A DNA stretch of 64,000 bases from an uncultured Lachnospiraceae bacterium (GCA_900551895.1 URXX01000006.1:71386-135385); one strand, 5' to 3'; shown: positions 27,523 through 36,152, numbered from the stretch's first letter. A program made the numbers and translations. Notes: generated by a model from the letters alone, not told the origin.

Positions 27523-29688
27523 ATGGCAATAAAAATAGCGCTTGCCGGAAACCCGAACTGTGGAAAAACGACACTGTTCAATGCGTTGACAGGTTCAAAT
27601 CAGTTTGTGGGCAACTGGCCGGGAGTAACGGTAGAGAAAAAAGAAGGAAAATTAAAAGGGCATAAAGACGTGGTGGTAATGGATTTACCCGGTATTTATT
27701 CTCTTTCCCCATATACATTGGAAGAGGTTGTGGCAAGGAACTATTTGGTAGGAGAAAGACCTGATGCCATATTGAATATTATCGATGGGACAAATATGGA
27801 AAGAAACTTATATCTGTCCACACAGTTAATGGAATTGGGTATTCCGGTTATTATGGCAGTCAATATGATGGATGTTGTAGAGAAGAATGGAGATAAAATT
27901 CATATTGATAAATTAAGCAAAAGACTGGGCTGTGAAGTAGTAGAAATTTCAGCATTAAAGGGTACGGGAATTAAGAAAGCGGCGGAAAAGGCGGTTGGAA
28001 TTGCACAGGCAAAGAAAAACGGAGAAAGAAAACATGAGTTTTCCAAAGAAGCAGAGGAAATCATTGAAAAGGTAGAGGAGAAATTATCGGGTATTGTTCC
28101 AAAAGAGCAAGAGAGATTTTTTGCAATTAAGTTGCTGGAAAAAGATACTAAGATTTTAGAAATGATGTCGGATAATCTTGACGTATCGGAGGAAATCAAA
28201 GAAATGGAAGAGAAATTTGATGACGATACGGAAAGTATTATTACAAATGAGAGATATACATATATTTCTTCTATTATAAAAGAATGTCTGACAAAAGGGA
28301 AAAAAGAAAAAATGACTTCCTCAGATAAAATAGACCGATTTGTTACAAATCGTTGGTTCGCTTTGCCGATTTTTGCGGCTGTTATGTTTTTGGTTTATTA
28401 TATTTCGGTGACAACTGTAGGAGATTGGGCAACAACATGGGCAAATGACGGCGTTTTTGGCGAGGGTTGGCATCTGTTCGGCATTAAGTCTATTACTGTT
28501 CCGAGTGTGCCTGCGTTAGTAGAGAGCGGTTTAAATGCTATCGGGTGTTCAGACTGGCTGCAGGGGCTTATACTGGACGGTATTGTGGCGGGCGTAGGTG
28601 CGGTTCTTGGATTTGTTCCGCAAATGCTTGTTTTATTTTTCTTTTTAGCATTTTTAGAAGCCTGCGGTTACATGGCGAGAGTTGCGTTTATTATGGATAG
28701 AATTTTTCGTAAGTTTGGTCTTTCGGGAAAATCGTTTATTCCAATGTTGATTGGAAGCGGCTGTGGTGTTCCGGGTATTATGGCATCGAGGACAATCGAA
28801 AATGACCGCGATAGAAAAATGACGATTATGACGACAACGTTTATACCTTGCGGAGCGAAACTTCCGATTATCGCTTTGATTGCGGGAGCGTTGTTTGACG
28901 GTGCATGGTGGGTAGCGCCGAGCGCCTATTTTGTAGGAATTGCGGCCATTATCTGTTCCGGAATTATATTGAAGAAAACAAAAATGTTTGCGGGAGATCC
29001 GGCGCCGTTTGTTATGGAATTACCGCCATATCATATGCCGACGATACAAAATGTATTAAGGAGTATGTGGGAAAGAGGCTGGTCATTTATTAAAAAGGCG
29101 GGAACGATTATTCTTTTATCAACGATTGTTCTTTGGTTTTTGATGAATTTCGGCTGGGTGGACGGAGCATTTGTCATGCTTGAGCCTGAACAACTCGACA
29201 GCAGTATTTTGTCTGCGATTGGAGGAATAGTTGCTCCGATTTTTGCACCGCTTGGCTGGGGAGATTGGAAAATGGCTGTGGCGGCAGTTACCGGACTGAT
29301 TGCTAAAGAAAACGTTGTAGGTACGTTTGGTGTTCTCTTTGGATTTGCAGAAGTCAATGCAGATAACGGAATTGAAATTTGGGGACAACTTGCAGCAAAT
29401 ATGACAGCGCTGTCAGCATATTCTTTCCTTATATTTAATTTACTTTGCGCACCTTGTTTTGCGGCAATGGGAGCAATTAAGCGTGAAATGAATAATGCAA
29501 AATGGTTTTGGTTTGCAATCGGATATCAGACATTGCTTGCTTATGTAGTTTCGCTTTGTGTATATCAAGTCGGGACGTTTGTCACGAAAGGAATTTGGGG
29601 TATCGGAACTGTGGCGGCATTCATTTTGATAGCAGGTTTTCTGTATTTACTGTTTAGACCATATCGGGATGCCAAAAGAGTGAAATAA
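27523..29688 (+). CDS. feoB: Ferrous iron transport protein B
   Basis: 721 residues. The N-terminal GTPase domain has G1 GNPNCGKT (9-16), G3 DLPG and G4 NMMD. A helical switch domain follows, then the polytopic membrane part with the Gate motifs (GCGVPGIMASRTI, CGAKLPI, the GLIAKENVVGTFG region). It imports Fe(II) across the cytoplasmic membrane. AAAGGAGAAG precedes ATG. Regulation is likely by the DtxR- and Fur-type sites upstream of feoA, plus the extra operator candidate directly before this gene. Confidence 0.96.
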   Translation: MAIKIALAGNPNCGKTTLFNALTGSNQFVGNWPGVTVEKKEGKLKGHKDVVVMDLPGIYSLSPYTLEEVVARNYLVGERPDAILNIIDGTNMERNLYLSTQLMELGIPVIMAVNMMDVVEKNGDKIHIDKLSKRLGCEVVEISALKGTGIKKAAEKAVGIAQAKKNGERKHEFSKEAEEIIEKVEEKLSGIVPKEQERFFAIKLLEKDTKILEMMSDNLDVSEEIKEMEEKFDDDTESIITNERYTYISSIIKECLTKGKKEKMTSSDKIDRFVTNRWFALPIFAAVMFLVYYISVTTVGDWATTWANDGVFGEGWHLFGIKSITVPSVPALVESGLNAIGCSDWLQGLILDGIVAGVGAVLGFVPQMLVLFFFLAFLEACGYMARVAFIMDRIFRKFGLSGKSFIPMLIGSGCGVPGIMASRTIENDRDRKMTIMTTTFIPCGAKLPIIALIAGALFDGAWWVAPSAYFVGIAAIICSGIILKKTKMFAGDPAPFVMELPPYHMPTIQNVLRSMWERGWSFIKKAGTIILLSTIVLWFLMNFGWVDGAFVMLEPEQLDSSILSAIGGIVAPIFAPLGWGDWKMAVAAVTGLIAKENVVGTFGVLFGFAEVNADNGIEIWGQLAANMTALSAYSFLIFNLLCAPCFAAMGAIKREMNNAKWFWFAIGYQTLLAYVVSLCVYQVGTFVTKGIWGIGTVAAFILIAGFLYLLFRPYRDAKRVK

Positions 29689-29779
29689 AGAGAAAGTTTA
29701 TAAATCTTTAATTGCTTTTTTTCCTCAGTATGATATATTTATTCGTTGATATACGGATAGATGTTGGAGGAAAAGAAAT

Positions 29780-30616
29780 ATGATGATTATTACGGACTCG
29801 GCTTCAGATATTACTTTGCAGGAAGCACGGGAAATGGGCATTGAGATGGTGTCACTGCAAATTAAGTTTTCGGACGGAGATTTTGTTCAGGAGAAAGAAG
29901 AGGACTTTGATAGATTTTTCAAGAAATTAGCGGAAGAGAAAGATTTGCCGGTGACAAGCCAGCCGTCACCGGAAGATTTTCTGAAATTGTATCGTGAAGC
30001 ACAGAAGAGGGAGGAGGACGTATTAGTTATTACTCTTTCCAGCGGTTTGAGCGGAACGGTAAATGCGGCAAATCTTGCAAAACAGATCAGCGAATATGAC
30101 AGAGTTTGGATTGTAGACTCAGAACAGGCGATTGTTACACAGCGTTTTCTTGTGCAGCGTGCAGTTTCCATGCGTGCAGAGGGAAAAGGTGTTGAGGAAA
30201 TCGTTGCATGTCTAGATGATTTGAAGAAGCGATTAGTTGTATGCGGCATGCTGGACACGTTGACCTATCTGAAAAAGGGCGGAAGAATTCCTGCTTCTTT
30301 GGCTGTTCTCGGAAATATGCTTCAGATTAAACCGATTATCGAGTTGAAAGATAAAGTTTTGGTTATGCTGGGCAAGGCGAGAGGAAGAAAAGGTGCAAAG
30401 AAATATCTTTGGACGGAGTTTGAGTCTTATGAGAGAGATGAGAACGAACCGGTATATTTCGGTTACACATCCGATAAGGAAATTGTCAGAGAGTTTATGG
30501 AGGAAACGGTAGAGAAATACGGAATTAAAGAGTATGCCATGTATGCGGTGGGCGGAATTATCGGAACACACGTTGGACCGTCCTGCATTGCAATCAGTTT
30601 TGTGAAAAAGAAATAA
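29780..30616 (+). CDS. DegV family fatty-acid-binding protein
   Basis: 278 residues, in the normal DegV range. The start MMIITDSASDIT, the SQPSPEDF loop, VITLSSGLSGTVNAA, and VWIVDSEQAIVTQRFLVQRA (lipid pocket region) are characteristic. DegV proteins bind a fatty acid, and some (FakB) deliver exogenous fatty acids to the kinase FakA for phospholipid synthesis. No fakA is nearby. It has TGGAGGAAAAG upstream of ATG and stands alone between feoB and a terminator. Confidence 0.93.
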   Translation: MMIITDSASDITLQEAREMGIEMVSLQIKFSDGDFVQEKEEDFDRFFKKLAEEKDLPVTSQPSPEDFLKLYREAQKREEDVLVITLSSGLSGTVNAANLAKQISEYDRVWIVDSEQAIVTQRFLVQRAVSMRAEGKGVEEIVACLDDLKKRLVVCGMLDTLTYLKKGGRIPASLAVLGNMLQIKPIIELKDKVLVMLGKARGRKGAKKYLWTEFESYERDENEPVYFGYTSDKEIVREFMEETVEKYGIKEYAMYAVGGIIGTHVGPSCIAISFVKKK

Positions 30617-30629
30617 GGTAAAGTTTATG

Positions 30630-30666
30630 ACAGGGTATAAGTGGAATGCTTATATCCTGTTTTTTC
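30630..30666 (+). terminator. Terminator after degV
   Basis: ACAGGGTATAAG paired with CTTATATCCTGT (one G-U pair), then TTTTTT. Confidence 0.9.
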
Positions 30667-30669
30667 TTC

Positions 30670-30718
30670 TTGACAACTCTTTCCCTTTCACATATACTCT
30701 TAATGAAAATGATTATCA
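30670..30718 (+). promoter_or_regulatory. Promoter with a Fur box ahead of the ABC exporter operon
   Basis: TTGACA (30670-30675), 17-bp spacer, TATACT (30693-30698). TGAAAATGATTATCA (30704-30718) matches the Fur consensus TGATAATNATTATCA with a single mismatch and overlaps the expected transcription start, so repression by iron-loaded Fur is likely. The -35/-10 layout is the same as at feoA. Confidence 0.8.
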
Positions 30719-30745
30719 ATATAATAAAACGCGAAGGAGAACAAT

Positions 30746-30949
30746 ATGCGAAAAAACAAAAAGATAGATGTATTGCTTATAGTGATGCTGTTTATTATGG
30801 CGGTGAGTGGATTTGCCATTCCGTTTTTCAGGGAATTGTTGTGGATAACTATCGTGCATAAAATGGCTTCGGTGCTATTTTGCATTTTATGTACAATGCA
30901 CGTCTTACAGTATAAAAAGGGAAAGGGAGGAAAGAAAAATGTTTCATAA
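30746..30949 (+). CDS. Small two-helix membrane protein (DUF4405-like)
   Basis: 67 residues: a basic start, helix 1 (VLLIVMLFIMAVSGFAIPFF), a loop, and helix 2 with histidines at both ends (VHKMASVLFCILCTMHVLQY), then a basic tail. The paired histidines resemble the cytochrome-b-like DUF4405 proteins that may bind heme, but it is shorter than those. It is the first gene of a Fur-box operon and overlaps the next gene by 11 bases. A role in heme or iron handling is an inference. Confidence 0.6.
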   Translation: MRKNKKIDVLLIVMLFIMAVSGFAIPFFRELLWITIVHKMASVLFCILCTMHVLQYKKGKGGKKNVS

Positions 30950-32678
30950 ACGATTACTTTCAGAATTTAAAGATACAAAGAAAAAAGTTATACAAATGGT
31001 TTTCAGCCAGTGGGTAATGCTTATGGCGAATATTCTTTTTCTGCTTACGATAGCAGGATTTATCGAAACAATGACGACAGGCGGGGCGTTGAAAGAAAAA
31101 GGAGTGTCTCTTATCGTTGCTCTTGGAATTGTCATACTGATAAGAAGTTTGATGTCACTTTGGAACACAAGGTTATCTTTTGAAGCTTCAAAGGAAGTAA
31201 AGAAAAAACTTCGTACAATGGTCTATGATAAGTTGATGCGTATGGGAAATCAATATAAAAAGTTTTTTCAAACTTCTGAGATTGTACAGATAAGTACGGA
31301 AGGTGTAGAGCAGTTGGAAATCTATTTCGGGAAGTATGTTCCTCAGTTTTTCTATAGTATGCTTGCGCCAATCACACTGTTTATTATTGTGGGAATGATG
31401 AGCATAAAGGTCGCTGTTGTTCTTCTTGTCTGCGTTCCTTTAATTCCGCTTTCAATTATAGCGGTGCAGAAGTTTGCAAAGAAGATGCTTGCAAAATATT
31501 GGGGAACATATACGGAAATGGGCGATTCTTTCTTGGAATGCCTACAGGGACTTACTACATTGAAAATCTATAATGCGGACGAACGGTATGCGAAAAAAAT
31601 GGACGAGGAAGCGGAAAAGTTCCGAAAAGTGACAATGCGTGTTCTGATTATGCAGTTGAATTCTATTAGTATTATGGATTTGATTGCGTATGGCGGAGCG
31701 GGAGTCGGAATGATTTTAAGTGTATTGGAACTCCGTGCGGGAAATGTTTCATTGGCACAATGTTTCTTTATGATTATGGTGTCTGCCGAATTCTTCCTTC
31801 CGCTTCGTCTTCTCGGTTCATTTTTCCATATTGCCATGAACGGAAATGCTGCGGCAGATAAAATATTCCGTCTTGTTGATTTGGAGGAAGAGGAAGTTGA
31901 AGAGCAGACAGAAGAGGTTATTGGCGATGAGATTTGTTTTTCAGAAGTGGATTTCTCCTATGAGAAAGACAAACAGATTTTATCCGGTATTACTTTACAG
32001 GCGGAACACGGACTTACGGCTTTGGTCGGAGAGTCGGGCTGTGGAAAAAGTACAATTACTTCTATTATAATGGGGGATAATTTTGTTAACGGTGGGCGAG
32101 TGACGATAGGCGGAGTTGTTTTGGAAAAAATTTCTCCGAAAGCACTTCGGAAAAAAGTGACAAGGATTCGTCATGACAGTTATCTGTTTGCGGGAACAAT
32201 CCGTGAAAATCTTCTTATGGGAAATGAAAACGCAACGGAAACGGATATGAAGAGTGCGTTGGAAAAAGTACATCTGCTGGATTTTGTGGAAAAGAGCGGC
32301 GGTTTAGACTACATTTTGCAGGAAAAAGCATCTAATCTATCGGGAGGACAAAAGCAAAGACTTGCCCTTGCGAGAGCGATTTTACATGACAGCGATATTT
32401 ACATTTTTGATGAGGCAACTTCAAATGTAGATGTGGAAAGTGAAAATCAGATTATGGAGGTTGTTAGGGAACTGGCTAAGACAAAAACAGTTTTACTTAT
32501 TTCTCACAGACTGGCAAATGTAGTGTCGGCGGATAAGATTTACGTTTTAAAAGACGGTAAAGTTGCAGAACAGGGAAAACACAAAGAACTTTGCAAGAGA
32601 GAAGGATATTATTACAAAATGTTTCATCATCAGAGTGCGTTAGAACAATTTGGAAAGGGGGCAGTTTCTTATGAATAA
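30939..32678 (+). CDS. ABC transporter permease/ATPase, half-transporter A (CydD-like)
   Basis: 579 residues, type I exporter fold. Six membrane helices in the first 300 residues are followed by an ABC domain with GESGCGKST, signature LSGGQKQRLALARAI, Walker B IYIFDEATSNVD and the switch LISHRLA. It pairs with the next gene as a heterodimer; the two overlap by 8 bases. The architecture is that of CydDC/siderophore-type exporters. The Fur box upstream suggests a substrate linked to iron limitation, such as heme, a siderophore or a thiol, but none is shown. AAAGGGAGGAAAGAAAA precedes ATG. Confidence 0.87.
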   Translation: MFHKRLLSEFKDTKKKVIQMVFSQWVMLMANILFLLTIAGFIETMTTGGALKEKGVSLIVALGIVILIRSLMSLWNTRLSFEASKEVKKKLRTMVYDKLMRMGNQYKKFFQTSEIVQISTEGVEQLEIYFGKYVPQFFYSMLAPITLFIIVGMMSIKVAVVLLVCVPLIPLSIIAVQKFAKKMLAKYWGTYTEMGDSFLECLQGLTTLKIYNADERYAKKMDEEAEKFRKVTMRVLIMQLNSISIMDLIAYGGAGVGMILSVLELRAGNVSLAQCFFMIMVSAEFFLPLRLLGSFFHIAMNGNAAADKIFRLVDLEEEEVEEQTEEVIGDEICFSEVDFSYEKDKQILSGITLQAEHGLTALVGESGCGKSTITSIIMGDNFVNGGRVTIGGVVLEKISPKALRKKVTRIRHDSYLFAGTIRENLLMGNENATETDMKSALEKVHLLDFVEKSGGLDYILQEKASNLSGGQKQRLALARAILHDSDIYIFDEATSNVDVESENQIMEVVRELAKTKTVLLISHRLANVVSADKIYVLKDGKVAEQGKHKELCKREGYYYKMFHHQSALEQFGKGAVSYE

Positions 32679-34305
32679 ATCAAGAAGCGGAAGTCAGGTT
32701 ATGTTTGGACTTATCGGAATGATACGTCCGCTGCTTGCGGTAATGTTTGTTGCCATTCTCATGGGCAGCATTGGAAATCTTATGGCAATTTTCATTACGG
32801 TACTCGGAGGCGTGGGAATTGGGAATGTGTTGGGTATAGATAAAACGATGCCGTTGACAACCGTTTTTGTGCTGGCAATTATTTTTGCCGTACTGCGCGG
32901 AATATTGCGTTATGCGGAACAGGCGAGCAATCATTATATTGCGTTTAAATTATTGGCAAGTATCCGTCATCAGATTTTTTCGGCGCTGCGTAAATTAGCC
33001 CCTGCCAAGTTGGACGGAAAAGAAAAAGGAAATCTGATTTCCATTATTACGAGTGATATTGAACTGTTGGAAGTATTTTATGCCCACACGATTTCTCCGA
33101 TAGTCATTGCGGTGCTGACTTCGGGAATTATGGTTCTTTTTATTGGGCAGTATCATTGGATTTTGGGAGTAATCGCATTATTTTTCTATATTTTAGTGGG
33201 AGCGGTTATTCCGATTATCAATAGCAAAGCAGGACAGAAATACGGACAGAAGTACCGTAAACTATATGGAAACTTAAACACAACGGTTTTGGATAATTTA
33301 TACGGTTTGGACGAAATTTTGCAGTATGGCAAAGAAAACGACAGAAAAGAAAAAATGGATAGGTTTACCGATGAACTGGAAGGAGTCAATGAAATACTGA
33401 AGCAGCAGGAAGGACGGCAGAGAATAAGTACGGATATTGTTATTCTCCTTGCAGGAGTTGTGATGATTCTTGCGAGCGCCACTCTTGTTCCGGCAGGAGA
33501 AACGATTATCTGTACAATCGCAATGATGAGTTCTTTTGGACCTACAGGAGCATTGTCCGCATTATCCAATAACTTAAATCAGACGCTTGCCAGCGGAAAC
33601 CGTGTGCTAAATCTTTTGGAAGAAGAGCCGATTGTGACAGAGATAAAAAGTGATGTGACTGTGCCAAAGGGAGAGTTAACACTTTCAGATGTGACATTCG
33701 GATATCCGAATGCGGAGAAAAACATTTTGAAAAACTTCTCCTTGCAAATCAAAGAGAATACAATACATGGTATTTTGGGCGAGAGCGGTTGCGGAAAATC
33801 GACGATTTTAAAACTGCTTATGCGTTTCTATGAAACGAAAGAGGGGCAGGTTTCTTATGGAAATCAAAATGTAAATGAAATTGACACGGAACAACTGCGA
33901 AACCAAATTTCTTATGTGACACAGGAAACGTTTTTGTTTGAAGATACAATTGAAAATAATATTAAGGTTGCAAAAGCAGATGCTACAAGGGAAGAAGTGA
34001 TTGCGGCGGCAAAAAAAGCATCTATCCATGAATTTATTCTTTCATTACCGCTTGGATATGACACAAAACTTGCAGAATTAGGCGACTCCGTTTCAGGCGG
34101 GGAAAGACAGCGTATCGGAATTGCGAGAGCATTTTTGCATGACGCTCCGATTATTCTGTTAGACGAGCCTACAAGTAATATTGACAGTCTAAATGAAGGA
34201 ATTATTTTAAAAACTTTGCTGGAAGAAAAAGAAAATAAAACGATTGTACTCGTATCTCACAGAAAATCAACGATGTCGATTGCGGATAAAGTGAGTGAAA
34301 TGTAA
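32671..34305 (+). CDS. ABC transporter permease/ATPase, half-transporter B (CydC-like)
   Basis: 544 residues from ATG 32671 (AAAGGGGGCAG upstream; an earlier in-frame codon at 32650 lies inside the previous gene). It has six membrane helices, then GESGCGKST, VSGGERQRIGIARAFL, Walker B IILLDEPTSNID and the switch VSHRKS. It ends abruptly with IADKVSEM, about 10-15 residues earlier than most family members, which continue with a short strand and turn. The core ATPase is complete, so it should still work. It is the partner of the preceding half-transporter. Confidence 0.86.
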   Translation: MNKSRSGSQVMFGLIGMIRPLLAVMFVAILMGSIGNLMAIFITVLGGVGIGNVLGIDKTMPLTTVFVLAIIFAVLRGILRYAEQASNHYIAFKLLASIRHQIFSALRKLAPAKLDGKEKGNLISIITSDIELLEVFYAHTISPIVIAVLTSGIMVLFIGQYHWILGVIALFFYILVGAVIPIINSKAGQKYGQKYRKLYGNLNTTVLDNLYGLDEILQYGKENDRKEKMDRFTDELEGVNEILKQQEGRQRISTDIVILLAGVVMILASATLVPAGETIICTIAMMSSFGPTGALSALSNNLNQTLASGNRVLNLLEEEPIVTEIKSDVTVPKGELTLSDVTFGYPNAEKNILKNFSLQIKENTIHGILGESGCGKSTILKLLMRFYETKEGQVSYGNQNVNEIDTEQLRNQISYVTQETFLFEDTIENNIKVAKADATREEVIAAAKKASIHEFILSLPLGYDTKLAELGDSVSGGERQRIGIARAFLHDAPIILLDEPTSNIDSLNEGIILKTLLEEKENKTIVLVSHRKSTMSIADKVSEM

Positions 34306-34314
34306 AAATATTTG

Positions 34315-34344
34315 TTGCAATATGATAATATTTCTGTATATAAT
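34315..34344 (+). promoter_or_regulatory. Putative promoter for the lipoprotein gene
   Basis: TTGCAA, 18-bp spacer, perfect TATAAT, 43 bases before the ATG. Confidence 0.55.
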
Positions 34345-34386
34345 TATGTCACACTATAAATATTCGATATAAAAGGAGGCTATCGT

Positions 34387-34875
34387 ATGAAGAAAAAAAT
34401 CTGCTTATATCTGTTTTGTGTATTGAGTATATGCTTATTAGGGTGTGGCAAGGAAAAGAGTACGGAAAATACAGACAATCTTAAAAAAGTAATAAAAGAA
34501 TTGTTTACTCCTGTCAGTGATGAGGAATATCAGGAATTTCAAAATGACTCTTCTGTTTTATCATCATCCGGTTGGCTGGGGAAGAGATTTCAAGGTGCGA
34601 TGACGGAAGATGCATATAATACTTTTGTGGAAACAGGCACATATCAAATTATGATGCTATCATATGAAAGCGGTTGCGATATGGAGATAGAGAAAACAGA
34701 AATCGACGAGAAAAAAGATTATGACGAGTTTCGTGTAAAACTTCGTGTGCGTAATAAAACCGGAACAGATGAGGAAGTGGAAGTGAACGGAACGGCACAG
34801 TTTGACGATAACGGAAAAGTTCGTTATTTTACCTTAAACAGTATGGATAAACTTGTCGGGATATTGAAAAAGTAA
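34387..34875 (+). CDS. Predicted lipoprotein of unknown function
   Basis: 162 residues. The signal peptide ends in a lipobox (SICLLGCG, lipidated Cys about 20). The mature part has a short helical region (DNLKKVIKELFTPVSDEEYQEFQ), then an NTF2/DUF4878-like alternating pattern (KDYDEFRVKLRVRNKTGTDEEVEVNGTAQFDDNGKVRYFTL). It would sit on the outer face of the membrane. AAAAGGAGGC precedes ATG. It stands alone with its own promoter and terminator. Confidence 0.75.
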   Translation: MKKKICLYLFCVLSICLLGCGKEKSTENTDNLKKVIKELFTPVSDEEYQEFQNDSSVLSSSGWLGKRFQGAMTEDAYNTFVETGTYQIMMLSYESGCDMEIEKTEIDEKKDYDEFRVKLRVRNKTGTDEEVEVNGTAQFDDNGKVRYFTLNSMDKLVGILKK

Positions 34876-34895
34876 AATAGAATACATACTTTAAA

Positions 34896-34950
34896 GGAAG
34901 AAGGAGTTGCTGCACTAAGTGATTAGTGTGTGACTTCTTTTTCGTTTTTT
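34896..34950 (+). terminator. Probable terminator after the lipoprotein gene
   Basis: Hairpin centred on CACTAA-gtga-TTAGTG with a longer imperfect outer stem (AAGAAG.AGT / ACTTCTT), then TTTTTCG and a T6 run. Confidence 0.65.
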
Positions 34951-34983
34951 GGGAATAATAAATAAAAAAATAATTATTTTATC

Positions 34984-35036
34984 TTGACGAAACATCTTAA
35001 ATTAGTTAATATAAATATAAGTTAGACAGAACTAAC
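34984..35036 (+). promoter_or_regulatory. Promoter and GTTAG-N6-CTAAC operator of the DUF3793 operon
   Basis: TTGACG (34984-34989), 17-bp spacer, TAATAT (35007-35012). GTTAG-ACAGAA-CTAAC at 35021-35036 lies just downstream, with arms identical to the site over the feoA promoter. This links the operon to the same DtxR-type regulator. Confidence 0.7.
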
Positions 35037-35050
35037 CAAAGGAGGAAACG

Positions 35051-35644
35051 ATGAGCAGGGAGATATTTGAAATTGTAAGGGAAATGGATTTAAAAAATAT
35101 AGAAATACAGTTGGCAATGCAGTGCGCTCCGCTGATTACAGGACTGAAAGTGTCAAACCTGCTTATTGTGCCTTTGGAAAATGAGAAGCAGGTGAGAGAG
35201 ATTGTCGGGAAGAGCGGTATTTCTTATTACAAAATGTTACAGACAGAGAAGAAGGTCACTTTCCTTCTTTTTAGGCGTAAAAAGTTAGAAGAATTTCTAT
35301 GCCGAAAAGAAATCAGACAGTTTTTTCATCAGGAAGGGTACAGCCTATTTCAGTTTGGACAGATTTTGAAAACCTTTCAAATGCGGTATGAAACGTATAT
35401 GAAAGAGCGTGGAGAGTTTCCGCATGAGATGGGATTGCTTTTAGGGTATCCTTTGGAAGATGTGAAAGGGTTTATGGAAAATGAGGGAAAATATTTTCTC
35501 TATGCAGGTTACTGGAAGGTATATGAGAATATGACGGAGAAATTAAAATTATTTCGCAAGTTTGAAGTGGCAAAGGAAACATTGATTTCCCTTATTTATA
35601 ACGGGGTTCACATGGAAGAAATTATGACAAGTTACGCAGAATAG
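35051..35644 (+). CDS. DUF3793 family protein
   Basis: 197 residues. The pattern IEIQLAMQCAPLITGLKVSNLLIV, followed by LLFRRKKLEEFL and HEMGLLLGYPLEDVKGFMENEG.YFLYAGYWKVYEN, is characteristic of DUF3793. These proteins have no known biochemical role but recur in clostridial iron/flavodoxin neighbourhoods. It is probably cytoplasmic, with no signal or membrane segment. It has AAAGGAGGAAACG upstream, and the DUF2325 gene follows after 11 bases. Confidence 0.8.
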   Translation: MSREIFEIVREMDLKNIEIQLAMQCAPLITGLKVSNLLIVPLENEKQVREIVGKSGISYYKMLQTEKKVTFLLFRRKKLEEFLCRKEIRQFFHQEGYSLFQFGQILKTFQMRYETYMKERGEFPHEMGLLLGYPLEDVKGFMENEGKYFLYAGYWKVYENMTEKLKLFRKFEVAKETLISLIYNGVHMEEIMTSYAE

Positions 35645-35655
35645 GAGGAAGTAAT

Positions 35656-35940
35656 ATGAGTGTAGTGATTGTTGGCGGGCATGACCGTATGGTTGGTCAG
35701 TATAAAAAACTTTGTAAATCATATAAATGTAAGGCGAAAATTTTTACGCAGATGACGGCAAATTTGAGTGAACAAATAGGAAGTCCCGATTTGATTATCC
35801 TCTTTACAAATACAGTTTCGCACAAAATGGTGCGTTGTGCGGTGACGGAGGCACAGAAATGTAATGCGAGTATTGTCCGCTGTCATACGAGCAGTAAAAA
35901 TGCGTTAAATGAAATTTTGCAGAATGAATGTGTTTCGTAG
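35656..35940 (+). CDS. DUF2325 domain protein
   Basis: 94 residues with the family's Rossmann-like start VVIVGGHDRMVGQYKKLCKSYKCKAKIFTQM, then the PDLIILFTNTVSHKMVR and ASIVRCHTSSKNALNEIL motifs. Function is unknown, although family members often accompany DUF3793 and feo genes. Several cysteines and histidines could bind metal. AGGAGGAAGT precedes ATG. It is second in the DtxR-box operon. Confidence 0.85.
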   Translation: MSVVIVGGHDRMVGQYKKLCKSYKCKAKIFTQMTANLSEQIGSPDLIILFTNTVSHKMVRCAVTEAQKCNASIVRCHTSSKNALNEILQNECVS

Positions 35941-35979
35941 TAAATTTATGATAAAATAAAAGAGAATGGTGGTGTAAAA

Positions 35980-36144
35980 ATGAGTTTGGCAGATATTATT
36001 CTTATCGGAGTAATTGCGGCTATTGTAATTCTCGTGATAAAGAATCAAATAAAAAAACGAAAAAGCGGAGTAGGTACATGAGGGTGTGGAAGCGGCTGCA
36101 CAGGTTGTGCGGGAGGCTGTTTTCAGGACAGAGAAAAGAAGTGA
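35980..36144 (+). CDS. FeoB-associated Cys-rich membrane protein with in-frame UGA (possible selenoprotein)
   Basis: From ATG 35980 (GGTGGTG upstream) 33 codons encode one membrane helix (IILIGVIAAIVILVI) and a basic stretch (KKRKSGVGT), then TGA at 36079-36081. The same frame continues for 20 sense codons, GCGSGCTGCAGGCFQDREKK, to a second TGA at 36142. That Cys-rich tail is exactly what FeoB-associated Cys-rich membrane proteins (PF12669 type) carry, and the TGA falls where a tail cysteine is expected. A hairpin begins 10-15 bases after the TGA (AGC-gg-CTGCACA-ggt-TGTGCGG-gag-GCT, 36091-36118) with GG opening its loop, as in bacterial SECIS elements. It is either a selenoprotein or a gene broken by one nonsense change. 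Confidence 0.65.
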
Positions 36145-36152
36145 TTGCTTTG

